Origin: Calothrix membranacea FACHB-236 | Lineage (GTDB): Bacteria; Cyanobacteriota; Cyanobacteriia; Cyanobacteriales; Nostocaceae | Length of the DNA stretch: 64,000 nt | NCBI RefSeq assembly: GCF_014696315.1 | Contig: NZ_JACJPX010000007.1 | Span: 62,001 to 126,000 of the forward strand | Direction of reading: 5' to 3' | Shown: positions 26,967 to 35,930 of the stretch, one piece after another | Numbering within the stretch: position 1 is the stretch's first letter | Layout: each line of letters begins with the position of its first letter | Notes under the pieces: model-generated | Told to the model about the DNA's origin: nothing | Databases searched by the model: none | Seen by the model: the letters and a program-made list of their open reading frames with translations, nothing else | Program-made: the position numbers and the translations under genes

Positions 26967-28895
26967 CTACGATTCTCTTCCCGAAGTCCAGGTATCACGC
27001 CATTTTACAGTACCTTCTTTGGCAATTACCCAGCGACGAGGAACGGTATTCTCGCGTAGGGGCGATTGCCCTTCGCGCCACATGGCATATTTATAGCTAA
27101 TTAACTTACCAGTACTTTCATCAAAGGGAATCTCTGCAAACCAGGTATTGGTGTTGATGTACTCCAGGGGATAGGCTTTGCTAATATCCCAGTTACCCAA
27201 CTCTGGACAGTCGCCAGTCACCACAATGGTTTCACCAGGTTGAGTTTGTACGCCATTTAATTGCACGCGTACAATTGTTTGTCCTTTGATTCTCTCCCCA
27301 ACGTGGCTGAAAACAATCACTCCCCTTTCTGCAATTACTAAGTTGTGAATTTTGCCGTCTTTGACTTCATACTTATTCCGTGTGACTACACAAGTATGTT
27401 CGCCATCTGGTAATTCTGTTTCGACTTCCTCTAGAGTGACTTCTCCCCCGCGATTCAATGCAACAAAGCACAAAGAATCACGATAACGGCGCACGTAGCA
27501 ATAAACATCTTCTGTTAAGTATTTTTGCCAGTGGCTACCCATTGATATGGCTGGGTTTAATCGCCGCAAACCAGATAATAATCTGAGGTAACGGTAAATT
27601 TCTGTATCAGTATCCCAATTTTCCATCATTGGGCGGTTGTAGGGATCGTTACCGCCATCGGTATCGTTATGCAGATATTGTTCTGTGCCGTAATAGATAC
27701 AGGGAATACCACGACAAGTCATAATGAGAGCGATCGCTACTTTTAACATCGCTGGATCGGGGTTCAGCGATTGGAAGCGAGACATATCGTGATTATCGAT
27801 AAAGGTAATTAACTCTGTAGCGCCGTTGTAGCGATGGTCTTGGTCAAAAATATATTGAATGGTATGAAAGCCATTTTCCGAACCTTGAGCTAATGCGGCT
27901 CTAATTGCCACACACAACCCAAAGTCTAACATTGTCATCCCTGAGTTGTTGGCAAATTCCACAGAGCGATCGTCACTAGGACTACTATAAATCCATTCGC
28001 CAAAAATAAAGACATCTGGCTTGTGATTGCACATATCACCAGTGAATTCTTGCCAAAACCAAATGGGCATATGCTTAACAGTATCCACCCGTAAAGCATC
28101 TACACCTCTATCTAGCCATTGTTTAATAGATGACTTGATATACTCACGGTATTCGCTATTATTTTCATTAAAGGTTGCTAGACCAGCTAATTCGCAATTC
28201 TGTACTTGCCAATCATCTTCCCAGTTTTGCACTTCACCGTAGTGATGATACCAATGATTAACATCATCATTGAAGTCAGCAATTTTCACACCATCATCAT
28301 ATAATTCGCCTTTACTGCCACTAGTATCTGGGGTGCTGTGGTTGCAAACGATATCTAGGATTAACTTCATGTTGCGCTTATGCATTTCTGCAATTAAGCG
28401 GTCAAATGTCGTATCTTTTGTCTCTTGAGTAGCGTTTAAAGAAGGGTTTTCGTCTTTAGCAATGAATCGAGGATTAAGCCGCTTAAAGTCTTTTGTCCAG
28501 TAGCCATGTATGGCAGCATTACCAACAAATAATTCTTCAACTTGTTCAAATAAAGGAGTTAGCCAAATAGCTGTTACTCCCATATTTTTCAAATAGTCTA
28601 ATTTATCAATGACACCTTGTAAATCTCCACCCCAGTATTTACCCCAGTCTTGTCCTGTAGGGTCGTAGAGTTCCGAGTTGATACCTTCGCTATTATCTGG
28701 GTCGCCATCATGAAAGCGATCAACTACGAGAAAGTAAATAGTTTCTTGACGAAATTCAATATCCCTGGTGTAGAGAAATTCTAAATTAATTTCTGTCTCT
28801 GTTGGTGGCGATTGAATAATATTTTCTACTTCTTGATTGGGCGCATCTACTTTGTATTGCTCTGGAGAAAATTGAGATGGGGGAGTCTGTACCAT
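26967..28895 (-). CDS. GH13 alpha-amylase-family enzyme with C-terminal CBM20
   Basis: This glycoside hydrolase acts on alpha-1,4-glucans such as glycogen or maltodextrin. In the numbering from the TTG at 28907, the barrel starts IYFLVVDRFHDGDPDNS, and all catalytic residues are present: nucleophile D275 (ALRVDTVKH), acid/base E304 (FGEW) and D374 (FIDNHDMSRF). The last ~100 residues form a CBM20 starch-binding domain (VVTGDCPELGNWDISKAYPLEY, WFAEIPF). This layout resembles cyclodextrin glucanotransferase/GH13_2 enzymes without the middle domain. I prefer the ATG at 28895. No signal peptide is evident, suggesting cytoplasmic glycogen use. It is monocistronic. Confidence 0.92.
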   Translation of the reverse strand: MVQTPPSQFSPEQYKVDAPNQEVENIIQSPPTETEINLEFLYTRDIEFRQETIYFLVVDRFHDGDPDNSEGINSELYDPTGQDWGKYWGGDLQGVIDKLDYLKNMGVTAIWLTPLFEQVEELFVGNAAIHGYWTKDFKRLNPRFIAKDENPSLNATQETKDTTFDRLIAEMHKRNMKLILDIVCNHSTPDTSGSKGELYDDGVKIADFNDDVNHWYHHYGEVQNWEDDWQVQNCELAGLATFNENNSEYREYIKSSIKQWLDRGVDALRVDTVKHMPIWFWQEFTGDMCNHKPDVFIFGEWIYSSPSDDRSVEFANNSGMTMLDFGLCVAIRAALAQGSENGFHTIQYIFDQDHRYNGATELITFIDNHDMSRFQSLNPDPAMLKVAIALIMTCRGIPCIYYGTEQYLHNDTDGGNDPYNRPMMENWDTDTEIYRYLRLLSGLRRLNPAISMGSHWQKYLTEDVYCYVRRYRDSLCFVALNRGGEVTLEEVETELPDGEHTCVVTRNKYEVKDGKIHNLVIAERGVIVFSHVGERIKGQTIVRVQLNGVQTQPGETIVVTGDCPELGNWDISKAYPLEYINTNTWFAEIPFDESTGKLISYKYAMWREGQSPLRENTVPRRWVIAKEGTVKWRDTWTSGRES

Positions 28896-29293
28896 AAAAA
28901 TATTCAAAGTTATAGAGAATAAAGGTTTGCAGCTCTAAAAATATTTTTTGCTTTGAACCTATTCATGTAACTGCAAACATGGGTATTATCTAATCATGTT
29001 TCTGCTTTAGGCATCTATCTCCAGTTACTAACAGTTTATGCCTTTGGTATGACTTAAATCAACGAGCTATATATCTTGGGGTATCAATAGCTAGAGAGCA
29101 GGTATTTTATGGAAGCGATCGCTGTATATAAACGAACGCTGATTTTATTATTAATAGAATGTGTAATATCAATTCATGACAACATCAATAAAGACAGATT
29201 TATAGCTAAAATGTGTAAATTGCCATAAGAATATATATGCAGCATTAAAAATTAAAAAGCTGATAACTTAAGACTTAACAAAGCTTACTGCTC

Positions 29294-29326
29294 AGATCCC
29301 CGACTTTTTGAAAAAGTCGGGGATCT
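29294..29326. repeat. Second copy of 33-bp palindromic repeat
   Basis: Arms agatccccgacttttt / aaaaagtcggggatct around one base. Its flanks are the reverse complement of those at 16453-16485 (gagcag-like on the left, aaatctcgc on the right), so this is the same element in opposite orientation. Confidence 0.8.
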
Positions 29327-29421
29327 AAATCTCGCGTCAATCCTTGGTGGTGCGTTAGCCTGCGGCGTAACACACCCTACATCAAGTACAGGTTTTTTTC
29401 TTCATTTCACAACAATTTAAT

Positions 29422-29705
29422 AAGCAAAAGCAGATATTGCTTACTCAAAAGCAGCTTTTGCTTTTTCATTGCAGTGTATTTAGCAAGTAAAATCAGATAT
29501 TGCTTACTCAAAAGCAGCTTTTGCTTTCTCATTGCAGTGTATTGAGAAAGTAAAAGTAGATATTGCTTACTCAAAAGCAGCTTTTGCTTTCTCATTTCAG
29601 TGTATTTAGCAAGCAAAAGCAGGTATTGCTTATTCAAAAGCAGCTTTTACTTTCTCATTTTAGTGTATTTAGCAAGCAAAAGCAGATATTGCTTTCTCAT
29701 TTGCG
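29422..29705. repeat. 63-bp tandem repeat, four full copies and a partial
   Basis: Units start at 29422, 29485, 29548, 29611 and 29674 with an exact 63-bp period. The last unit is internally deleted. Each unit contains the palindrome caaaagcagcttttg and the words attgctta and cagtgtattta. Copies differ by a few substitutions, so the array has been diverging. Both strands read as Lys/Leu/Gln-rich repeats, but no start context supports translation. Confidence 0.9.
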
Positions 29706-29784
29706 TAATTCCTTCCAGGAATCCCATCGCATCACATCGCAAGAGCATAGAAAAATTTATAAAGTAAAAATAAAATTATTGTAG

Positions 29785-29850
29785 GATGCGTTAGGCGCTG
29801 GTTTCCAATATGATTTTTCACAAAAGAACTATCCTAGCGCCTAACGCATC
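29785..29850. repeat. Long inverted repeat (gatgcgttaggcgctgg arms)
   Basis: Seventeen- to eighteen-base arms (gatgcgttaggcgctgg / cctagcgcctaacgcatc) around a 31-base loop. The gatgcgtta core links it to the palindromes at 3577 and 41815. It is intergenic. Confidence 0.7.
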
Positions 29851-30071
29851 ATCTATGCGGCGGTGCGTTACGGCTAAATTCCATTGTCTGTCCAGATCCC
29901 CGACTGTTTGAATTCGACTTTAGCCAATTGAGATTTTTGATACTCATTGTCTCCAATAATGCACTCATTTTGGGTTTTTAATTGCGCTTAGTGTCAATTT
30001 CTGGAATTGCAAATACTGTTGCTTTATTATCTAAAACTAGTTTGTAAATCAGTTTCTTAGGGTAGATATCT

Positions 30072-30923
30072 ATGTCTTACAAGCGACGAATTTTCCTAGC
30101 AATGCTCATCGCTATTGGTATCTTAGTGACATTTTTAGGCGTGAGTAGTTTTCAAAGTATACCTGCAAATGCTCAGGCAATTCCAAAACCTACCCTTGCT
30201 GCAACTGTTGACTTGGGACGCTCATTTAATCAATTGGGTATTCAAGGTTCTATTTTAATTTACGATCGCAACAACAAAAAATTTTACGAACACAATGCGG
30301 CGCGCAATTCACAAGCGTTCCTTCCCGCTTCGACTTTCAAAATTTTTAACTCCCTTGTCGCCTTGGAGACTGGAGTAATCCCCAATGATGTAGCTGTGTT
30401 GACTTGGGATGGTATTCAGCGCCAATTTCCTAGGTGGAATCAAGACACCAATATCCGCCAAGCATTCAAAAATTCTACAGTCTGGTTTTATCAAGTGCTA
30501 GCGCGGAGAATTGGTTACGAACGGATGCAGAAATTTATCCAGCAAGTTGGTTACGGAAATCGTCAAATTGGTACACCTGAGCAAATTGATAAATTTTGGT
30601 TAGAAGGGCCACTACAAATTACAGCCAGACAACAAATTGAGTTTTTAGAACGTCTCCAGCGCCAAGATTTACCTTTCTCACAGCGGACTTTTGATTTAGT
30701 CAAAGATATTATGATTTACGAAAGTACCCCCAACTATGTACTGCGAGGAAAAACAGGTTTAGCTACAAGTGTTACTCCTAATTTTGGCTGGTTTGTGGGA
30801 TATTTGGAACAAAATAATAATGTTTATTTCTTTGCCACAAATATTGATATTCGCAATGAGAATGATGCTCCGGTTCGCATTGAAATTACTCGGCGTAGTT
30901 TCAAGGCTTTAGGGTTGCTATGA
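30072..30923 (+). CDS. Class D (OXA-type) beta-lactamase
   Basis: A 283-residue serine beta-lactamase. A signal peptide or membrane anchor (residues 8-35, ending PANAQA) sends it to the periplasm. All class D motifs are present in order: S87-T-F-K90 (acylation Ser and the Lys that is carboxylated), S135-T-V (SxV), Y161-G-N, W176 in FWLEGPLQIT, and K227-T-G. Length and spacing match OXA enzymes. Hydrolysis of penicillins is the expected activity; spectrum cannot be read. It could also relate to penicillin sensing (BlaR-like sensor domains), but no transmembrane signalling or protease part is attached. It stands alone, with repeats on both sides. Confidence 0.9.
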   Translation: MSYKRRIFLAMLIAIGILVTFLGVSSFQSIPANAQAIPKPTLAATVDLGRSFNQLGIQGSILIYDRNNKKFYEHNAARNSQAFLPASTFKIFNSLVALETGVIPNDVAVLTWDGIQRQFPRWNQDTNIRQAFKNSTVWFYQVLARRIGYERMQKFIQQVGYGNRQIGTPEQIDKFWLEGPLQITARQQIEFLERLQRQDLPFSQRTFDLVKDIMIYESTPNYVLRGKTGLATSVTPNFGWFVGYLEQNNNVYFFATNIDIRNENDAPVRIEITRRSFKALGLL

Positions 30924-30939
30924 GGTAGATTGTGTATTT

Positions 30940-31177
30940 AATACCAATTTGAAAAAATCATGCGATAGATTGTAGGGGCACGGCATTGCCTTGCTCTCTA
31001 GAATATTATTGATTTGTCGCAAACATTATTTGATTTGGTATTAATACCAATTTGAAAAAATCATGCAACAGATTGTTAGGGCACGGCATCCAAAATCTTT
31101 TGGTATATTCAATTATCTTACTGGTGCCGTGCCCCTACAAAGAATTTATATGTGGCAAAGATTATTTGAATTGGTAT
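30940..31177. repeat. Two tandem MITE-like elements with aataccaattt ends
   Basis: Elements 30940-31042 and 31043-31177 abut head to tail. Each begins aataccaatttgaaaaaatc and ends with ttgaattggtatt-like sequence, so termini are inverted repeats. Both contain a ggcacggca segment, and the second has the inverted counterpart tgccgtgcccctaca. No coding capacity. A half-element occurs near 16562. Confidence 0.7.
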
Positions 31178-31245
31178 TATTACCCTTTACCCTTTTACCT
31201 TTCCCCCTTAACCCTACACAAATATTGCAGTTTAATTAGGTCTAT

Positions 31246-32754
31246 TTAACTAAAACGATTCGCTCTTTTGCGGCGTTTAATTTCTGCTTGAATGGCATTA
31301 ACCACAGTTTCTACTACCTTGACTCTGGCATAGTATTTATTATTAGCTGCAACAATTGTCCAAGGCGCAGTTGGGGTGGTAGTACGTTGAATTGCTTGAT
31401 TAACTGCAACTTCGTAGTAAGGCCACTTTTCCCGATTGCGCCAGTCTTCATCGGTGAGTTTATACTGTTTAAATAAATCGTTTTGGCGTTCAGTGAAGCG
31501 CCTCAGTTGTTCTTCTGGGCTAATGTGTAGCCATAACTTGACTACAACATAACCTGCACTGGTTAATTGGGCTTCAAATTCATTAATTTCTTGGTAAGCT
31601 CTGCGCCACTCAGTTTCTAGCGCAAATCCTTCAACTCGCTCGACTAAAACGCGCCCATACCAAGAACGATCAAAAATGCCGATGTTGCCAACGGTGGGTA
31701 ATTGTCGCCAAAATCGCCAGAGGTAATGATGGGCTTTTTCTTCATCTGAAGGCGCAGCAAAGGGATGAACGAAGTAACTCCGGGGATCGAGGATATCAGT
31801 TAAACGCTTAATAGCCCCACCTTTACCGGCTGCGTCCCAACCTTCAAATAGCACTAATACAGGAATTTGATGTTTGTGGATGCTTAACTGTAACTGACGC
31901 AGTTGTATCTGTTCTCTAGCTAATTGCTCTTCGTAGTCTACTTCTGAAAGACTCTGACTTAAATCAACCTGGGCGAGTAAGTCAGGTTCTGTGGGTTCTA
32001 AATGGGCTTGTGCTGGTACTGTGAGCGCAGGAAGTTGGATTTGCAGTCGATCCAGGGCAGTTGTTAAAGTAGCTACCAGATGAGTTAGTACTTTTACCCT
32101 AGCCCAGCGTTGGGAGTCACCTTCTACTAAAGTCCAAGGAGAACTACCAGTGCTAGTTTGCACTAGCATTTCCTCAGCAAAAGCCGTATAGCGATCATAA
32201 TGTTTTTCTTGCTGCCAGTCTTCTTTACGTACCCGCCAAGCCGTGAGGGGATCTTTGGCATATTCTTTCAAGCGGCTTTTTAATTCTTTACGGCTGAGGT
32301 GTATCCAAAATTTAGCGATCGCAACTCCATCATCTACCATTTGCCGTTCAAAAGAATTAATTTGCCCCATTAAAGTGGGGATTTGAGTGTTTGACACGCG
32401 CTCAAATAAACGGTCTTCTAAAACATGGGTGTACCAACTATGATAAAAAATGCTGATTACGCCTTGGGGGGGTAGTTGTCTCCAAAACCTCCAGAGAAAG
32501 GGATACTGGCGTTCTTCGGGTGTAGCAGCCCAAATAGGATGAACTTTAAATCCACGGGGGTCAATATAAGATACCATTTGCTTGACCAACCCACCTTTAC
32601 CAGAAGCTGCCCAACCTTCCAAGACGACAATCACAGGTAATTTTTTTTCCCAACAAGCAGTTTGCAACACCCGCAGTTGATGCATGAGTCTGTCAATCTC
32701 AGACTTATAGGTTGCTTTCTCTAAAGTCAAGCTTAAATCTAGTGTATCTAACAT
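31246..32754 (-). CDS. pap: Polyphosphate:AMP phosphotransferase (two-domain PPK2)
   Basis: A 502-residue protein made of two PPK2 domains in tandem, the class II PPK2/PAP layout that phosphorylates AMP to ADP with polyphosphate. The C-terminal domain has the full Walker A (FEGWDAAGKGGAIKRL, about 303-316), DRSWYGRVLVERVEGF and lid residues WRNREKWPYYE. The N-terminal domain keeps GWAASGKGG (48-55) but has Ala at the Walker Asp and YHSWYTHVLEDR for the DRS motif, so it is likely non-catalytic. That asymmetry is normal for the class. It acts in the cytoplasm in polyphosphate and energy metabolism. It is monocistronic. Confidence 0.9.
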   Translation of the reverse strand: MLDTLDLSLTLEKATYKSEIDRLMHQLRVLQTACWEKKLPVIVVLEGWAASGKGGLVKQMVSYIDPRGFKVHPIWAATPEERQYPFLWRFWRQLPPQGVISIFYHSWYTHVLEDRLFERVSNTQIPTLMGQINSFERQMVDDGVAIAKFWIHLSRKELKSRLKEYAKDPLTAWRVRKEDWQQEKHYDRYTAFAEEMLVQTSTGSSPWTLVEGDSQRWARVKVLTHLVATLTTALDRLQIQLPALTVPAQAHLEPTEPDLLAQVDLSQSLSEVDYEEQLAREQIQLRQLQLSIHKHQIPVLVLFEGWDAAGKGGAIKRLTDILDPRSYFVHPFAAPSDEEKAHHYLWRFWRQLPTVGNIGIFDRSWYGRVLVERVEGFALETEWRRAYQEINEFEAQLTSAGYVVVKLWLHISPEEQLRRFTERQNDLFKQYKLTDEDWRNREKWPYYEVAVNQAIQRTTTPTAPWTIVAANNKYYARVKVVETVVNAIQAEIKRRKRANRFS

Positions 32755-32762
32755 AATAATTA

Positions 32763-32788
32763 CTAATTCGTAATTCGTAATTCGTAAC
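32763..32788. repeat. AATTCGT heptamer repeat upstream of pap
   Basis: Three to four copies of aattcgt / taattcg are followed by cttaattaagaattacgaattt, which pairs back on the repeats to form a hairpin. This covers the start of the 297-bp gap before the gene at 33052. The rest of that gap is unremarkable AT-rich DNA. Confidence 0.65.
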
Positions 32789-33051
32789 TCTTAATTAAGA
32801 ATTACGAATTTTTCAGTATACAGATTGCTGAATTATAGATAATATTCCGAAAATATGAGACTGCCCATAAATGGTGAGTTGAAATATAAATTTATTAACA
32901 ACTATTTAAGGAATTTAGCTTCATGCTCGTGACAGTATAAGTAGCAGCTGCCTTTCTGCTAAAGACTGTACACAAAAAGTAGTAGACGTGGATAGCTTAT
33001 CCTAGTTAGCTACTAAGGGCAAAATTTTTTTTCTACAAACTGGTAATTGGC

Positions 33052-34275
33052 ATGACTGAAACACCGATTAATGTGAGGTTTCCTCAAGGACGCACAGCTT
33101 TTTTGCTGATTCATGGGATTGGTGAACAAAATCCTTATGAAACTGTAGACTATTTTGCTCAGAATTTGCTCAAATATTTTCAAGGACAAAATTTAGAAAC
33201 TGAATTAGAACATCGCATTGCTAGGCGTAAACTAGCTAATGGTGGTGTGTGGACAGAAAGCTTTGTCAGGTTAAGCCCTCCTAAAAATGAACAAGATGTA
33301 ATTGATGTTCATGAATATTATTGGGCACCTGATACAGAAAATAAAATTACTGTACCAGAAATATTGCAATGGGCAGAACAAACACTAGATGGGACAATTA
33401 AGTTTTATAACCGCAAGGGAAATGAAAATTTATTAGATAAATTGTTGGATAATCCACATCGTCAAGACGTTTTTAAATTTCGTTTGCGATGGCTGACCTT
33501 ATTCTTGCGTTTATTTAATTTCTTTTACCCTATATTACGCTTGCTAGTTTTGTTAATTTTGTTATTGGTAGGCCCGGTTTTACAAGGACGTTTTCTGCAA
33601 TCAGCATGGAAACTCAGTAAAAAACTGATCACGCCACCTTTAGTTAATTTTGTTGGTGATGTTTCTATATACACTAAAACTAATCCCAAATCACCTTACC
33701 AAAAAATTCGACAGCAAGTAATTTCAGATTGCCTCACATTGCTGCAAGAAATTAGCGAAGACGAAGAAGGAAAGTACGATCAAGTTATTATTGCTGGACA
33801 TTCTCTAGGTAGCTGTATTGCCTACGATACTTTAAACCTTCTCTGTATTGAGGCTAGCCTTCCTAATGTTTCTAGTCAAAGTTCAGGTATTGATAAGCTT
33901 AAAGGATTAATTACCTTTGGTTCACCTTTAGATAAAATTGCTTTTTTCTTCCGCGAAACTGCACAGGAACAGCAATATATTAGACAGCGTATTTTAGAAC
34001 ACCTTAATTCTTTCCGCGTTAAGCCTGAATTTGCTATAAAAATTCCTTATTTATCTAAAAATCCAGTAACCTGTAAACTTGAGCAACTCAAATGGGTGAA
34101 TTATTACCACTTAAAAGACCCAATTAGCGGTAATCTAGATTACTACGAAAATTTAGAAAATGAGGAAATGACTGAAGATACCAAGTGGGGAACCGATGGA
34201 CACCTAGTTTACTGGACTAGTATGAAATTCTATGAAAGCATTGCCAACCGCTTTCTGTATGTCTCAAAAAAATAA
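33052..34275 (+). CDS. Predicted alpha/beta-hydrolase (serine esterase/lipase-like)
   Basis: No named family is recognised, but the fold is clear. LLIHGIGEQNPYETVDYFA near residue 18 is the first strand and oxyanion region of an alpha/beta hydrolase. GHSLGSCIAYDTL gives the nucleophile elbow with S251, and a late GTDGHLVYW could supply the catalytic His. Residues 145-180 (LTLFLRLFNFFYPILRLLVLLILLLVGP) form one or two membrane segments inserted between strand 1 and the elbow, so the enzyme is probably membrane-attached and faces the cytoplasm. A second notable motif is DVHEYYWAPDTENK. A hairpin terminator follows at 34355. The substrate is unknown. Confidence 0.72.
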   Translation: MTETPINVRFPQGRTAFLLIHGIGEQNPYETVDYFAQNLLKYFQGQNLETELEHRIARRKLANGGVWTESFVRLSPPKNEQDVIDVHEYYWAPDTENKITVPEILQWAEQTLDGTIKFYNRKGNENLLDKLLDNPHRQDVFKFRLRWLTLFLRLFNFFYPILRLLVLLILLLVGPVLQGRFLQSAWKLSKKLITPPLVNFVGDVSIYTKTNPKSPYQKIRQQVISDCLTLLQEISEDEEGKYDQVIIAGHSLGSCIAYDTLNLLCIEASLPNVSSQSSGIDKLKGLITFGSPLDKIAFFFRETAQEQQYIRQRILEHLNSFRVKPEFAIKIPYLSKNPVTCKLEQLKWVNYYHLKDPISGNLDYYENLENEEMTEDTKWGTDGHLVYWTSMKFYESIANRFLYVSKK

Positions 34276-34354
34276 GGCCACAGAAAATCTTTGCTTACAC
34301 TAAAAGTTACTCGTTTTTTGTTAAATAAACTTTAAATAAATTATGGCTACAACG

Positions 34355-34385
34355 GCGAATCTCCGTTAAGGGAGATTCGCTTTAT
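34355..34385 (+). terminator. Intrinsic terminator-like hairpin
   Basis: Perfect 10-bp arms (gcgaatctcc / ggagattcgc) with a 6-base loop are followed by tttattg. The hairpin lies 80 bp after the hydrolase stop and about 70 bp before the next gene, so it likely separates the two transcripts. Confidence 0.7.
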
Positions 34386-34452
34386 TGCGAAACTTGCCAT
34401 TCTCTCTTTTAATCAGTGATGAATAGAAAGCTATTTTTTGGAGGTAGCAATA

Positions 34453-35502
34453 ATGACTCGTTATGATAAGATTTTTAACTCAAAAGAAACCACAGAAGAA
34501 GTATTGAATCCAGAAGAAGCTGTAGCGGCGATCGCGGTGATCACTGCGATCGCAGATTCTTCTCTAGAAGATGTGGATGCGGAAAGTTTAGCCAGTGTCC
34601 TGTGGGATTTCGAGGTTTTTGAGGAATATGCAGAAGAGGAAATCACCGAAATCGTCTATAGATTAATCGACATCGCAGAAACCGAAGGACTCGGCGCTTT
34701 GTTTAATATCGCCAGTGCAGCCTTGGGGGATGATATTGTACTGGATGGGTTTGCGGCTGGTGCGATCGTACTGGTAGACGAAGAATTGACTATTCCGCCA
34801 GCAAAACAGGCTTATCTCAAAGAATTACAAGCAGCGTTGGATTTAGAAGATGAAGAAGCACAGGAAATTATTCAAGAGGTAATTGCTGCTGTTGAAGAAG
34901 GAGAAAATGCTGAGTTCGCAGATGACGAAGCTGAAATTACCTTACCGGAAGACTATATTGATTCTGTGTATGAATCGCCTTTAGGAAATTTTACAGTTCC
35001 CATTCCTGTTAAATCAGAAAATGGAGGTAGAATTCAAAGCCAAGAAGGAGTAGTTGGCTTTTCTGATGATGTGGGTACTTTATTGCGAATTGATTATTAT
35101 CCCATTCTCCCAGAATATCTTGAGGATATAGAAACTGTAGGACAGGAAGAATATCTCCAATCAATTTTAGTAGAAAAATATGTACCTCAGGCAATTTATG
35201 CCAATGTCCCAAATTCTGAAATCAAGTACGCTGAATATTTAGAAGATATCCTAGATGGTGCTTATTACGTATTAGTTGATATGCCTCAAGGCTCAACAAT
35301 TTCTAAGCAAGAAAGTAACGGTAATGCTAAAAGGTTAGATGCGTACCGAGGATTAATGACCTTTATGAATTCTGACTTTTTATATATAGTCAGCAATCAG
35401 CGCAGCTTTTTGAATGGCGACAAACCTGCACCTTTAGAAGAAGAAATCGAGAACATTAAAGAACAGATTTTAGATTTTGTAGAAAGTATCGAGTTTAATT
35501 AG
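34453..35502 (+). CDS. TerB-like acidic protein with C-terminal unknown domain
   Basis: I start it at the ATG at 34453 (349 residues), which has GGAGG 8 bases upstream; an in-frame TTG lies just before that site. Residues ~20-150 form an acidic helical domain with paired helices (NPEEAVAAIAVITAIADSS, EEEITEIVYRLIDIAETEGLGALF, VLDGFAAGAIVLVDEELTIPPAKQAYL), matching the pattern of TerB-like (tellurite-resistance B) domains. The DEELTIPPAKQAYLKEL end is typical. Residues ~170-349 (SPLGNFTVPIPV, GFSDDVGTLLRIDYYPI) form a separate alpha/beta domain I do not recognise. The role is unknown; TerB domains bind metal and are linked to membrane stress. Confidence 0.72.
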   Translation: MTRYDKIFNSKETTEEVLNPEEAVAAIAVITAIADSSLEDVDAESLASVLWDFEVFEEYAEEEITEIVYRLIDIAETEGLGALFNIASAALGDDIVLDGFAAGAIVLVDEELTIPPAKQAYLKELQAALDLEDEEAQEIIQEVIAAVEEGENAEFADDEAEITLPEDYIDSVYESPLGNFTVPIPVKSENGGRIQSQEGVVGFSDDVGTLLRIDYYPILPEYLEDIETVGQEEYLQSILVEKYVPQAIYANVPNSEIKYAEYLEDILDGAYYVLVDMPQGSTISKQESNGNAKRLDAYRGLMTFMNSDFLYIVSNQRSFLNGDKPAPLEEEIENIKEQILDFVESIEFN

Positions 35503-35553
35503 CAAAATTAAGGCAATCCCTCTGTGCTAGTGAAAGCAGGGGGATAAATAATC

Positions 35554-35593
35554 AATTCAAAATTCAAAATTCAAAATTCAAAATTCAAAATTT
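35554..35593. repeat. AATTCAA heptamer tandem repeat
   Basis: Five to six tandem copies of aattcaaa. The motif matches the array at 22369-22393. It lies downstream of the TerB-like gene and is followed by a tgcgttagcctacggc dispersed repeat at about 35610-35642. Confidence 0.8.
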
Positions 35594-35666
35594 AAGCAAC
35601 TTTTCTCAGGGTGCGTTAGCCTACGGCATAACACGCCCTACGTTAAATTTATATTTCTTTTCTATC

Positions 35667-35908
35667 ATGCAACCAATACAAGCCTCTGAACTGAACAGAC
35701 CAAGCTTACTACAGCCCAGGATTAACCCTAGTCGAGAATTATATCAAGACCATCCAGGGGATAATCGACCTAGAGCAAACCAAAAGCGATCGCAGGTATC
35801 GGGCTAGCAACTAGTCAAATCGCCTCTGCTGTCATTCTCGCAGAAACCCCCAAAGACAAAAACCCTATTTCCTACCAAACTACAGCTTTTAAGCTATTCT
35901 GCTTTTAA
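35667..35908 (+). pseudogene. Possible frameshifted relic of a small protein
   Basis: An ATG frame of 46 codons ([20 protein letters not shown]...) stops at 35805. A second frame overlapping its end continues with coding-like composition ([23 protein letters not shown]..., split here by the limit on quotation) to a stop at 35908. Joined by one frameshift near 35795, they would give an ~80-residue protein with a short hydrophobic segment. No family is recognised. The alternative is two chance frames. Confidence 0.3.
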
Positions 35909-35930
35909 GTTGCACAATCCATCGTGAGGG

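Larger units (their letters stand above)
28908..30071. other. 1.16-kb repeat-dense intergenic region
   Basis: No gene is supported between the divergent amylase and beta-lactamase genes. The stretch contains a 33-bp palindrome, a 63-bp tandem repeat array, a long imperfect hairpin (29785-29850) and a degenerate copy of the 33-bp palindrome (agatccccgactgtttg, near 29893). Open frames across the 63-bp array exist on both strands only because the period is divisible by three. Confidence 0.6.

Noticed and set aside
29407-29637. Leu/Lys-repeat protein gene on the minus strand
   Set aside because: The frame is open only because the tandem unit is 63 bp. The opposite strand is open too, there is no ribosome site, and composition is low-complexity.
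29422-29705. CRISPR array
   Set aside because: The whole 63-bp unit repeats; there are no unique spacers between short repeats and no cas genes nearby.
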